A stretch of 64,000 bases of DNA from Idiomarinaceae bacterium HL-53 (GTDB taxonomy: Bacteria > Pseudomonadota > Gammaproteobacteria > Enterobacterales > Alteromonadaceae). The DNA lies in assembly GCA_001458075.1 (NCBI GenBank), contig LN899469.1:2392659-2456658 (forward strand). Reading direction: 5' to 3'. How positions within the stretch are numbered: position 1 is the stretch's first letter; the number at the start of each line of letters is the position of its first letter. Position numbers and translations under genes: made by a program. The notes under the pieces were generated by a model. It was given only the letters and a program-made list of their open reading frames with translations, was not told the origin of the DNA and ran no database searches. Shown in pieces: positions 38,304 through 46,096 of this stretch.

Positions 38304-38927
38304 ATGAAGCGAGTAGCTAAGAAGGTCACGATTGCAATGCTTACAGGCGCTGCTTTGTTAGTAAGCTATGCGAGTTCTGCAACGCCGGAAATCGGTGCGC
38401 CGGCTCCAGCTTTTACCGCAGTTGATTCTTATGGGAACGAGCATCGCTTGGAAGACTTCGCTGGCAAACGGGTCGTTTTAGAATGGACCAATCATGATTG
38501 TCCGTTCGTGCGCAAACATTACGACTCCGGCAATATGCAGTCTTTGCAATCTGAAATGACAGAGGATGGCGTCGTTTGGCTGAGTATCATTTCTTCTGCG
38601 CCAGGAACACAAGGTCACGTAAGCCCTGAACAGGCGAATGAGCTTACCGAGTCTCGTGCAGCTGCACCTACTGCAGTTCTATTGGACGAGTCTGGAACGG
38701 TCGGCCGAGCATACGATGCGCGTGTGACGCCGCACATGTACGTAATTGATGAAGCAGGTGTACTACAATATGCCGGAGGTATCGACAGTATTCCGACCGC
38801 AAAAGTAGAGGATGTTTCACGAGCTGAACCTTACTTTGCGAATGCGGCGCTTGCAGTTATCGCCGGCGAAGCAGTCGAACGTCCGATCACGCGCCCTTAT
38901 GGTTGTACGGTTAAATATAGCGATTGA
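38304..38927 (+). CDS. Periplasmic thioredoxin-like/peroxiredoxin (AhpC-TSA) protein
   Basis: A 207-residue exported redoxin: signal peptide (residues 1-26, SSA-TPE), then IGAPAPAFTAVDSYGNEHRLEDFAGKRVVLEWTNHDCPFVRKHY. A single active-site cysteine followed by Pro (DCPF) replaces the CxxC motif, as in peroxiredoxin-like secreted redoxins. A second cysteine lies near the C-terminus (PYGCTVKY) and could resolve it. GAGGAG lies a little upstream of ATG 38304. It is 36 bp after the dsbD-like gene, suggesting that protein keeps it reduced. Confidence 0.85.
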   Translation: MKRVAKKVTIAMLTGAALLVSYASSATPEIGAPAPAFTAVDSYGNEHRLEDFAGKRVVLEWTNHDCPFVRKHYDSGNMQSLQSEMTEDGVVWLSIISSAPGTQGHVSPEQANELTESRAAAPTAVLLDESGTVGRAYDARVTPHMYVIDEAGVLQYAGGIDSIPTAKVEDVSRAEPYFANAALAVIAGEAVERPITRPYGCTVKYSD

Positions 38928-38963
38928 GGTAATTTTCTACCCTTGAAAACTGAGCGTTGCTCG

Positions 38964-39350
38964 CTAGAGCTGGCAACGCTCGCAACGCGCTTGCCCAGTT
39001 AAGAGCTTGGAAATTTGATAGCGATTCCGAGCAAAGAAGAGATACGCCTTGTCTGCGAACCAGCGTAGTACTGGCCAACGTAATGGTGCAGTAAGCCAGC
39101 CTTTCCCAACGAGCGACCAAGCAGCATGCGTCACATCGAGTCCGTAAATCATGTTTCCGTCTTGCAAACCATGTAAAATACGATTGGCTGCGGCGACATC
39201 GACATCCGGATAGCGGCGAGCAAAATCTGGTGCGAGAATATCTTCAAAGCCAATTTTCAGGTCTTTATCTTTTACCTTTAAATGGGTCATTTCACGCACA
39301 CACAGAGGGCATTGCCCGTCGTAAAAAATAATTAAATCTGGTTTGTGCAT
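38964..39350 (-). CDS. DCC family thiol-disulfide oxidoreductase-like protein
   Basis: A 128-residue YuxK/DCC family protein. The signature FYDGQCPLCVREM (Asp-x-x-Cys-x-x-Cys) follows LII at the N-terminus; DVTHAAWSLVGKGWLTAPLRWPVLRWFADKAY is the conserved C-terminal half, ending in a further cysteine pair (QARCERCQL). Redox activity is assumed from the CxxC; physiological function is unknown. I prefer the ATG at 39350 (GAGG upstream) over the one 15 nt earlier. It lies opposite in direction to the dsbD/redoxin pair and may share thiol chemistry. Confidence 0.82.
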   Translation of the reverse strand: MHKPDLIIFYDGQCPLCVREMTHLKVKDKDLKIGFEDILAPDFARRYPDVDVAAANRILHGLQDGNMIYGLDVTHAAWSLVGKGWLTAPLRWPVLRWFADKAYLFFARNRYQISKLLTGQARCERCQL

Positions 39351-39428
39351 ACGCGCCTCACTCATTACATTACTTCTTCAATAAACTTAGTTAATATACT
39401 CAAAATTCAAGTAAATCGATCAGCGCTT

Positions 39429-40319
39429 ATGCATCAAGACAGCACCGCACGCGGCATTATTTTTATGATCTTGGCAATTTTTTGCTTCGCACTCATGGAT
39501 GTGTCAATGAAGCAACTAACCTCGCACTTGAGTGCATTTCAGGTGAGTTTTTTTCGCGGTGCGACCTCTCTTCCCTTTATTTTGATTTGGCTCATTGCAA
39601 GAAAGTCAGTGCATAAAATAAAGCCGCATCGAATTGGGCTCCATGCAGTGCGCGGTTTGATTTCCATTGCCTTTTTAATTCTTACTGTTATTAGCTTACG
39701 AGAGCTTCCTCTCGCCAATGCTTATGCCATCTTTTTCGTAGCGCCACTCCTCATCACCCTACTCTCTATCCCATTTCTAGGCGAAAAGGTGGGTAAACAT
39801 CGTTTTGCCGCTGTCGGAGTCGGTTTTATCGGTGTGCTTGTCATGCTTAACCCAAACGCCATGGGGTTCTTCTCTTACGGCGTGATAACTGCTCTCATCG
39901 CTACGCTCGGCTATGCCATCGTAATGATCATGGTACGCTTAATGCACCGCACTGAAACCAGTGAATCACTCATGTTTTTCTTCGTCATCAGCCTTACCGT
40001 TGGCTGTGGCTTACTTTCTCTTTCAGATTGGCGACCCATATTAGCGAATGACTACCCGTGGCTCGCGTTGTTGGGAATCTCAGGCGCAATTGCACAATAT
40101 CTGCTTACAGAAGCCTATCGGCAGGCGCCGCCCTCGGTGCTCTCACCGTTCGAATACACAGCAATGATATGGGCAGTTGGGCTCGGCTATTTAATTTGGC
40201 AAGAGCTACCGTCGACCAGCGTATTAATCGGTGCCCTGATCGTCATTGGCAGTGGTATTTATATTAGCCACCGAGAAACACGCAGAAAAATTCCGAAAAC
40301 CAAAGTGCTTGGGCATTAA
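39429..40319 (+). CDS. EamA/DMT superfamily transporter
   Basis: A 296-residue inner-membrane protein of ten predicted helices made of two EamA repeats: FMILAIFCFALMDVSMKQL and the second repeat starting at GVITALIATLGYAIVMIM. FEYTAMIWAVGLGYLIWQELPS is the typical end-of-repeat block. Substrate is unknown (drug/metabolite transporter family, often amino acids or S-adenosylmethionine). The start at ATG 39429 begins just before the first helix; earlier codons are not homologous. It converges with the PLP enzyme gene with 4 bp overlap. Confidence 0.85.
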   Translation: MHQDSTARGIIFMILAIFCFALMDVSMKQLTSHLSAFQVSFFRGATSLPFILIWLIARKSVHKIKPHRIGLHAVRGLISIAFLILTVISLRELPLANAYAIFFVAPLLITLLSIPFLGEKVGKHRFAAVGVGFIGVLVMLNPNAMGFFSYGVITALIATLGYAIVMIMVRLMHRTETSESLMFFFVISLTVGCGLLSLSDWRPILANDYPWLALLGISGAIAQYLLTEAYRQAPPSVLSPFEYTAMIWAVGLGYLIWQELPSTSVLIGALIVIGSGIYISHRETRRKIPKTKVLGH

Positions 40320-41422
40320 CGTTGAGCCAAGTGAAGTATTTTTGCGAGGTGTTCAACCCAAAATGAAACAGGTTTTTGCATTGCTGCACGACCCACTGGG
40401 ATCTCGAAAATTAATGAATGCCCATGCTGAGCTCTGGGTAACGGCAACACCTGCATTTGAGATTGTTCGTAAGCTTCGATCATCGCACTCAATAAACGCG
40501 CTTCAGGCAGCTCAATCGCTAGATGGAACATGGCCGCTTGTGGTGGATTGGGTATGATTTCTACGCTTTCTAGGCTGGCAAGCGCCGGCCCTAAAGTCTT
40601 TGCGTAGGCCACTGCTTCATGCACAGCCTCTAAGTTTTCTTCCAACCCCAATTGTGCACTTAAAATATAGGGATACCAAGCGTATAAATTCCCTCCTGCA
40701 CGACGAAGCCAAACGCGTGCCTCCGAAATAAACCATTCCTCACCAAGCAATATTGCGCCTGACACACCCGCAAGATCTTTATAGAAACTTAGATAGATGG
40801 AATCGGCTAGTGCACCAATTTCAGTGAATGGCTTTTGATAAGCTGCTTGTGTTTGCCAGAGTCGCGCACCATCGAAATGAAATGGAATATGGTGCTGCCG
40901 CAATGTTTGCGATTGTGCCTGCAAATCCTGCCAATCAGGCAATTGACCACCTATTTCCCGCGCCGGCAATTCCGTAACTACTGCACAGAGAGTTTTTGCA
41001 TCCAGTGTTTCAAGATCGGCCTTGATGATAGGCCGCTCCTTGCGGCCTATCGGCAGCGCCTCGAGTTGCCACAAATGCTCATAGGCGGCTTGCTCATGCA
41101 AAAGTAAATGTGAAGTTGGGTGGCACGCAAACTGTGGGATCCCCCTTTGCTCTGCATAAATACGAAGTGCAATATTCTGAGCTAATGTACCGCTTGGCAT
41201 AAAGCAAGCCGCAGGCTTTCCAAAGATTCGCGCAACTTGCTGCTCAAACTCAGAAATAAGCTGCCCTTGGCCATATACATCGCTGCGTGTCTCACTTGGC
41301 GTAAATGCAGCGAGTCGCGTTAATGTGTCTTTAACCGAGCGACTCGGTTGGCGCAACATCGAGGTTTGCGCCAGCGAGGTCAACTCACTATAAAGGGTGC
41401 GCCGTTGCATGCTCGTTCCCAT
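40316..41422 (-). CDS. Threonine aldolase/beta-eliminating lyase family PLP enzyme
   Basis: A 368-residue fold-type I PLP enzyme of the beta_elim_lyase family. SDVYGQG..., ACFMPSGTLAQNIALRIY (PLP phosphate region), PFHFDGARLWQT (the aspartate that pairs with the PLP nitrogen), and SIYLSFYKDLAGVSGAILLG with the Schiff-base lysine. It is most like low-specificity L-threonine aldolases but differs in the lysine loop (SFYKDLAG rather than SLSKGLGAP), so the substrate is uncertain. The start is ATG 41422 or ATG 41410. It follows the M14 peptidase-like gene by 13 bp, so the two probably form an operon. Confidence 0.8.
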   Translation of the reverse strand: MGTSMQRRTLYSELTSLAQTSMLRQPSRSVKDTLTRLAAFTPSETRSDVYGQGQLISEFEQQVARIFGKPAACFMPSGTLAQNIALRIYAEQRGIPQFACHPTSHLLLHEQAAYEHLWQLEALPIGRKERPIIKADLETLDAKTLCAVVTELPAREIGGQLPDWQDLQAQSQTLRQHHIPFHFDGARLWQTQAAYQKPFTEIGALADSIYLSFYKDLAGVSGAILLGEEWFISEARVWLRRAGGNLYAWYPYILSAQLGLEENLEAVHEAVAYAKTLGPALASLESVEIIPNPPQAAMFHLAIELPEARLLSAMIEAYEQSQMQVLPLPRAQHGHSLIFEIPVGRAAMQKPVSFWVEHLAKILHLAQR

Positions 41423-41435
41423 CAGCAGACTCGCA

Positions 41436-42350
41436 TTACACGGAGTGAGATAGAATGTACCGCACACCACCCAAAATTGCGGCGACCTGAGCATTCACAC
41501 ACTCAGCAGCTGTCGCGCGCGGGCTATCAGGGTAAACCTCGGTGGTCGAAACGTAAGGCGCACTAGAGAGCCCCATACACAATCCTGCATTCGACCCGTC
41601 ATAGAGAATCAATCCAGGCACCACAACCGGCTCACCAATTAATCGATTCTCTTTATCTGCGGGTGCGATATGAGTGACTTGCTCAACAGCAGCCAAGATC
41701 GATTGCTGAAAATCGACCTCCGGTTTTTTCGCATGCCCGACAAGATAAAAGCCATCTGGAATGTCCCAATTATCATGTGTCACGCCGTCTCTCGCTGCTA
41801 AGGCTGGTCGAAATTCACTGTTATCGGTATCGGTGGTTTCGTGCAAATCAATATGCATTACAAGTTGTGTGTTCAACGTATTCACGTACGCCATCGCTTG
41901 CGCTGCTTCTGGCGTTTCGCCCCCGTTCTTGAAGGAACGGTTTGGGTCTTGCGCGGCCGGGTTCCAGCGATTAATGGTTTCATAACCCCAAGGGCTTATG
42001 CATGGTAAAACCACGATATTCAATTGCTCACTCAACATTTCCATATCACGCTCAATAAACGCAAGTGCGCCATGCACGCCACTGGTTTCGTAGCCATGTA
42101 CGCCGCCTGTTACCAACAAAGTGCCTCGCTCACTATGCCAACGCTGACTTCGAACAGCATACAATGGGTACATCTCGTGATACTTAAGTTCACCATATTG
42201 CTCCACCTGAAAACGCTCACGAAACGTTTCAATTCGGTTCAGAACATCTTCTCCATAAGAGCGCTTCTTTGATTGTTGCTGGTACCAAGCTTGTTTTTCC
42301 GCTTCACCCCATGGCTTTCCTGGTGTACCAATCGAATAATCCGCTGTCAT
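41436..42350 (-). CDS. M14-family zinc carboxypeptidase-like protein
   Basis: A 304-residue cytoplasmic protein without signal peptide. The zinc motif HxxE appears in TGGVHGYETSGVHGAL, the third ligand in VMHIDLHETTD, and a candidate catalytic glutamate in VSTTEVYPDSP. This set matches the M14 succinylglutamate-desuccinylase/carboxypeptidase branch. Substrate is unknown. Downstream by 13 bp is a PLP lyase, suggesting they act on related amino-acid derivatives (inference). Confidence 0.8.
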   Translation of the reverse strand: MTADYSIGTPGKPWGEAEKQAWYQQQSKKRSYGEDVLNRIETFRERFQVEQYGELKYHEMYPLYAVRSQRWHSERGTLLVTGGVHGYETSGVHGALAFIERDMEMLSEQLNIVVLPCISPWGYETINRWNPAAQDPNRSFKNGGETPEAAQAMAYVNTLNTQLVMHIDLHETTDTDNSEFRPALAARDGVTHDNWDIPDGFYLVGHAKKPEVDFQQSILAAVEQVTHIAPADKENRLIGEPVVVPGLILYDGSNAGLCMGLSSAPYVSTTEVYPDSPRATAAECVNAQVAAILGGVRYILSHSV

Positions 42351-42360
42351 CTCTTACTCC

Positions 42361-42756
42361 TCACAAGATTTTCCCGTCGACATACCACCATCGACCGCTT
42401 TCAAAAATAAACCTCGAATACTCTTCTAAGCAACTCGCTGCAGACAATAAAACGCCGGGTTGCTGATAATAGGCTTTGAAGTGTACAAACCCGGTTTCAC
42501 CCTCTTCACAGAGGTGTTCAGAGGTTACCTGCGAATGTGCGAGCACCTCTAACTTCACCCAGTGCGGATTATCGCTCAAATCTAGGCTCGGTCGCGTGCT
42601 AGCGTGCCATGTGCTGCTGAGATATTCAGCCAAACCGAGTGCGAATGCACTATAGCGTGAGCGCATTAATATTTCAGGTGTTCTTGCCGCTAATCCCTGA
42701 TGATAAGGTTCACAACATTCAGCGTACGCACGATTTCGTCCACATGGGCAAGTCAT
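42361..42756 (-). CDS. ychJ: YchJ family protein with zinc-binding N-terminus
   Basis: A 131-residue protein. N-terminal MTCPCGRNRAYAECCEPYHQG is the SEC-C-like zinc motif, followed by PEILMRSRYSAFALGLAEYLSSTWH and the YchJ domain with FKAYYQQ and EYSRFIFESGRWWYVDG. E. coli YchJ has the same architecture plus a second SEC-C motif, absent here. Function is unknown. The start overlaps the stop of the small membrane gene upstream (ATGA at 42753-42756). Confidence 0.9.
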   Translation of the reverse strand: MTCPCGRNRAYAECCEPYHQGLAARTPEILMRSRYSAFALGLAEYLSSTWHASTRPSLDLSDNPHWVKLEVLAHSQVTSEHLCEEGETGFVHFKAYYQQPGVLLSAASCLEEYSRFIFESGRWWYVDGKIL

Positions 42757-42971
42757 CCTGGATGCGAATTTCTTTTCGATATCGGTTGCTTCAAAAATAG
42801 GACAATAAGATAAATAAGACCGATAGGTTGAACAAGGCCTCCTAACAAGCCTAAGAATGCCGCAAGCGGTCTATTCTCGACTCGATCTTTAGCTACAATA
42901 AACGCCAGAATTGCCGTCACGATGACTGAGATAATAACTGTTTGACCTAGCCACGTTGCGTTAATATCCAT
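42753..42971 (-). CDS. Small two-helix membrane protein, unknown
   Basis: A 72-residue protein with two predicted membrane helices (QTVIISVIVTAILAFIVA and FLGLLGGLVQPIGLIYLIVLFL) and a basic C-terminal tail. No family is recognised. Its stop overlaps the ychJ start, so both are made from the same transcript. Ribosome site: GGGAGAG ahead of the ATG. Confidence 0.7.
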   Translation of the reverse strand: MDINATWLGQTVIISVIVTAILAFIVAKDRVENRPLAAFLGLLGGLVQPIGLIYLIVLFLKQPISKRNSHPG

Positions 42972-43074
42972 GTTCTCTCCCTAGAGCAAATTAAGGTTGA
43001 TAAGTCTTTGTTTCTGAAACGTCAGAATAATGTAAACTGGGTAAAGTTGAAAGTAATCACGGAGCTGAATCCCC

Positions 43075-43458
43075 ATGCCAGTTGTTAAAACATTCCTTTT
43101 CATTGGTGCCCTCATACTGGCGCTTGGCGTTGTTTTTGGCGCATTCGGAGCGCACGCATTGCGTAATCAAGTGGCAGAAAGCGCGCTCGCTACCTGGCAA
43201 ACAGCGGTGTTGTATCAACTTGTCCACGGTTTAGGGTTACTTGCAGTCGCTTTATTACTCTTTCACTTTCCGAATCTCAAAGGTTTAGTATTTGTCGGAG
43301 CAAGCATGTTAATTGGTACCCTCCTATTTTCAGGAAGTTTATATGGGCTGGTACTCACCGAGTGGAGGTGGCTCGGGCCTATCACGCCCATTGGCGGCTT
43401 ATTCTTTATTCTCGCGTGGTTTTCTCTCGCTTATACAGTACTCAAACTACCGCATTAA
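43075..43458 (+). CDS. ygdD: DUF423 family membrane protein
   Basis: A 127-residue protein of four helices with the DUF423 signature GVVFGAFGAHALRN, TAVLYQLVHGLGLLAVALL, and GSLYGLVLT...LGPITPIGGLFFILAW. Homologous to E. coli YgdD; function is unknown. Its TAA stop overlaps the TAA of the converging chaN 3' fragment (TTAA, 43455-43458). Confidence 0.92.
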   Translation: MPVVKTFLFIGALILALGVVFGAFGAHALRNQVAESALATWQTAVLYQLVHGLGLLAVALLLFHFPNLKGLVFVGASMLIGTLLFSGSLYGLVLTEWRWLGPITPIGGLFFILAWFSLAYTVLKLPH

Positions 43459-43619
43459 CGAAACTGCGCACAGTAATCAACAGATTCAATGGCGGGTACG
43501 AAGAAAAGTAATTGCGCTGGTGTCTGCCCTGCCACCCGGCTCCGCAGGTACTGGGCAGGATCCGTCTCTGCGCTCACTTGAACTAATAGTACCGTTCTCA
43601 CATTCAGCGCTTCTGGTGA
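43455..43619 (-). pseudogene. chaN: 3' fragment of chaN, separated by the IS605-family insertion
   Basis: On the minus strand this stretch reads 54 residues then a stop, beginning SPEALNVRTVLLVQV and ending IESVDYCAQFR. This is the C-terminal block expected of ChaN-family lipoproteins (an RTV-type beta strand, then a stretch ending in a Cys-containing tail). It has no start codon. When the DNA from 43620 to 45375 is left out, it joins in frame to the 5' fragment at 45376-46035: the codon GGT is followed by TCA CCA GAA. The fragment stops 4 bp inside the DUF423 gene end. Confidence 0.8.
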
Positions 43620-43624
43620 CTGCT

Positions 43625-43644
43625 CCCCGCCCTATCGGGCGAGG
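43625..43644. repeat. Sub-terminal hairpin of the IS605-family element (RE side)
   Basis: CCCCGCCC-TATC-GGGCGAGG: a GC-rich stem with one mismatch and a 4-nt loop, 5 bp inside the predicted element end. The other end carries the same arms in the same orientation with a GATT loop. Y1 transposases recognise such hairpins. Confidence 0.8.
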
Positions 43645-43655
43645 CTTCCAACTTC

Positions 43656-44837
43656 TCAGGCAGCAACCGGCGCGTGGCCGGATTTACGCAAGCCTCCATT
43701 GGCAGGAACCGACAGTCCTTCGGCCCGTAGTTTGATAACACCCTGCTGGCGGATATTGATCGCGGCGTTGATGTCGCGGTCTAGCTGTGACGAACAAGCT
43801 GGGCATGCCCAGGTGCGAACCGACAACGGCAGGGTGTCTACCTTGTGTCCACCGCAAGAACAGGTCTTAGAGCTGGCGAACCACTGGTCGATTTTAACCA
43901 GATGCTTACCTTGTGCTTTGGCCTTGTACTCCAACTTCTGGATCAATCCGAACCAGCTGGCATCTGCAATATGCTTCGCCAGGTGCCGGTTCTTAAGCAG
44001 GTTTTTGACTTTCAGTGTCTCGACAACCACCGCTTGGTTTTCGTCAATCAGTTGTCGGGACAGCTTGTGCTGAAAGTCAGCACGGGCATTCGCTAGACGT
44101 TCATGCGCCTTGGCCAGCTTCAACCGTGCCTTCATACGACCTTTACTGCCTTTCTGGCAGCGGGACAGGGCTTTTTGCTTGTGTCGAAGGTTGGCGGCGG
44201 CACGTTTCAGGAAACGGGGATTCGCCGTTTTGTTTCCTTCGGAGTCGATAGCCAAATGAGTTAGCCCCATATCAAGGCCTAATACGGTATCAACGCTCTG
44301 CGCGGGTGCCGGTGCTGCTACGTTATCTTCGACCAACAGCGAGGCGTAGTATTTTCCTGTTGCCGTGCGCGACAAAGTGATGCTCTTGAGCTTTCCGTCC
44401 AGCGCACGGTGAACCCGTGCTTTGATCGGCTTCATCTTCGGCACCTTGATCCAGTGATCACCCGCGCTGACGTTCATGCAGTGGTAGCTGGATTGCTTGG
44501 CATGCTTGCGCTTGAACTTGGGATAGCGGGAAGGCAGCTTCGGGTCAAAAAAGTTCTGGAAGGCTTTATCGAGGTTGATGCACGCTTGCTGAAGTGCAAT
44601 CGAATCAAAATCATTGAGCCAGTGATACTTGCGGGACTTTTTCGCTATCGCCAACAACGGCTTAAGGTCTTTCTTGGCCTTAAGCTTCAGGCCGTGGCGT
44701 TTGTATTGTGAGCTGATGATATGCAGCGCCTTGTTGTACACGAACCGCACTGCACCGAACTGGCGGTTGAGATATTCCGCCTGTTCAGGGGTCGGGTAGA
44801 TGCGTACTTTCGTGGCCTTTAACATTTCAGTGCTCAT
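43656..44837 (-). CDS. tnpB: RNA-guided endonuclease TnpB of the IS200/IS605 family
   Basis: A 393-residue TnpB/OrfB. An N-terminal HTH domain (ATKVRIYPTPEQAEYLNRQFGAVRFVYN) precedes the OrfB core, with split RuvC-like residues D189 (LGLDMGLTHLAI), E273 (VVVETLKVKNL) and D353/D355 (LDRDINAAINIR). The zinc ribbon is CSCGG...CPACS; its first half reads C-x-C where C-x2-C is usual. TnpB proteins are guided by an RNA overlapping their own 3' end and the element end. I start at ATG 44837; an in-frame TTG 12 codons upstream lacks homology. No frameshift or stop interrupts it. Confidence 0.92.
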   Translation of the reverse strand: MSTEMLKATKVRIYPTPEQAEYLNRQFGAVRFVYNKALHIISSQYKRHGLKLKAKKDLKPLLAIAKKSRKYHWLNDFDSIALQQACINLDKAFQNFFDPKLPSRYPKFKRKHAKQSSYHCMNVSAGDHWIKVPKMKPIKARVHRALDGKLKSITLSRTATGKYYASLLVEDNVAAPAPAQSVDTVLGLDMGLTHLAIDSEGNKTANPRFLKRAAANLRHKQKALSRCQKGSKGRMKARLKLAKAHERLANARADFQHKLSRQLIDENQAVVVETLKVKNLLKNRHLAKHIADASWFGLIQKLEYKAKAQGKHLVKIDQWFASSKTCSCGGHKVDTLPLSVRTWACPACSSQLDRDINAAINIRQQGVIKLRAEGLSVPANGGLRKSGHAPVAA

Positions 44838-44880
44838 TGATATAATTTTTCTATTGTAAAATACCAAGGTCATATTTCAA

Positions 44881-45309
44881 GTGAGTGTGCATCATAAAGA
44901 ATTGTTATCAGGCGACCTCCGAAAACGCCACAGCGTCACCAAGCTGGTTGTACATCTGGTCTTTACCACCAAGTACCGACGAAAACTGTTTGATGGTTAT
45001 ATGATTCAGCAACTGCGCGAAGCGTTTGAGTCGGCTTGTGAAAAGCTGGAATGCGACCTACTGGAAATGGACGGTGAATCAGATCATGTTCACCTGCGGA
45101 TAGCTTATCCGCCGAAGCTGGCGATCAGCGTCATGGTGAACAACCTGAAATCGGTTTCATCACGCCGGATACGCATACTCAATACCCATATCCCTCGGCA
45201 AAGCAAAAGTGCAGCGCTCTGGTCACGTTCTTACTTTGCCTGCAGTGCAGGCGCGGCAACGAGCGAAACACTGAAAGAGTATGTGCAAAGTCAGACAACG
45301 CCTGATTAG
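44881..45309 (+). CDS. tnpA: IS200/IS605-family Y1 transposase TnpA
   Basis: A 142-residue HUH transposase. The histidine pair is H69-V-H71 in DGESDHVHLRIAYPP and the catalytic tyrosine is Y134 in LKEYVQSQ. HLVFTTKYRRKLFDG and LWSRSYFACSAG are typical. It acts on single-stranded DNA as a dimer, cutting at the element ends without target duplication. It begins with GTG (44881), divergent from tnpB with 43 bp between starts. Length is normal for the family, so the copy appears intact. Confidence 0.93.
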   Translation: MSVHHKELLSGDLRKRHSVTKLVVHLVFTTKYRRKLFDGYMIQQLREAFESACEKLECDLLEMDGESDHVHLRIAYPPKLAISVMVNNLKSVSSRRIRILNTHIPRQSKSAALWSRSYFACSAGAATSETLKEYVQSQTTPD

Positions 45310-45335
45310 AACCGCTGCGCGGTTCCCGCTTGTAT

Positions 45336-45355
45336 CCCCGCCCGATTGGGCGAGG
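45336..45355. repeat. Sub-terminal hairpin of the IS605-family element (LE side)
   Basis: CCCCGCCC-GATT-GGGCGAGG, the partner of the hairpin at 43625-43644. It lies downstream of the tnpA stop, 20 bp inside the predicted element end at 45375. Confidence 0.8.
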
Positions 45356-45375
45356 GTTTACGCGGAATTTTGCTA

Positions 45376-46035
45376 ACCAAAGCGGAATCCCATAATCGTT
45401 TCGTACATGGCCCGCCCCCCTATAAACAAGTTCACCGCGGCCGGCTCTGTAAGTTCGAGCAATCGTATTGCCATGTGTTGGTCGCGAGCAATTTGTACAT
45501 CAACAAACGGCTTCGCTTGGTCCAAGCCGAACATACCGCAGTGACTATCAACAATAAGCTGAGAAAGGTAATTCGTGTGTGCCTCTGAGAAATGCGCAAT
45601 TTCTCGCTCTGAGCTGCGAACTTTTGTCCGCGCTGGCTCACCGAGATCGATTGGAACCGCTGTCACAGCCTGCTCCGCAGCAGCGCTGATTAAATCATCT
45701 CGAGGAATTTCCAATGCAACCGCACCTAAGCGCCCAGTGCGCCCCAAATAATCCAGAAAAAACAATTCGAGTAAATGATGATCCGGATGGTCGTGTTGCT
45801 CCCCCAGCATGAGCCAACCTCCGGCAGGTAGTGTGCGATCAACTTCCTCCCAACCCACAAACTCTTCAGAAACCGGACTCCAAAACCTACCCACTAAGGG
45901 ATGGTCGCGGTAGAGCGGCGCGGCATATCGTAATTCATGCGGCGCGCTCGCTCGGTAATCTGGCGTTGGCATTTGCGCACAACTCGCGAGGAGCAAAAGC
46001 CCAACCAGAACCCATAGGAATTTTAAACATCGCAT
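45376..46035 (-). pseudogene. chaN: 5' fragment of chaN, ChaN-family lipoprotein gene interrupted by an IS element
   Basis: The 220 codons before the insertion encode a lipoprotein signal with lipobox LLAS-C19 and the N-terminal part of a ChaN-like (haem-binding uptake, Tiki superfamily) domain: WLMLGEQHDHPDHHLLELFFLDYL, AVALEIPRDD and HFSEAHTNYLSQLI. As it stands, translation stops one codon inside the IS (TAG at 45373-45375). With the 54-residue fragment at 43455-43619 the protein would be about 274 residues, the usual ChaN length. Start ATG 46035 has GGAAGG upstream; an ATG 18 nt earlier is less likely. The protein probably lacks its C-terminal strand and may be unstable. Confidence 0.85.
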
Positions 46036-46096
46036 GCTACCTTCCTTGTTCAAATGTGCTCGATAAAGCCCGCCTTTTAATTTGCAGGAGCCTACC

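Larger units (their letters stand above)
43620..45375. mobile_element. IS200/IS605-family insertion sequence with tnpA and tnpB, inserted in chaN
   Basis: A 1756-bp element carrying a Y1 HUH transposase gene (tnpA, + strand) and a divergent tnpB gene (- strand), the IS605 layout. Its ends are fixed (within 1 bp) by the two chaN halves, which join without gap or duplication, as expected for insertion by this family. Sub-terminal hairpins of the same sequence and orientation lie at 43625-43644 and 45336-45355. By family convention the end beside the tnpB stop (left here) is RE and the end beside the tnpA stop (right here) is LE. Both genes are uninterrupted, so the copy may be active. Confidence 0.85.

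Noticed and set aside
45373-46053. A complete 226-residue lipoprotein gene
   Set aside because: The last codon and stop come from the IS element; the C-terminal part of the same family is found on the far side of the element in frame.
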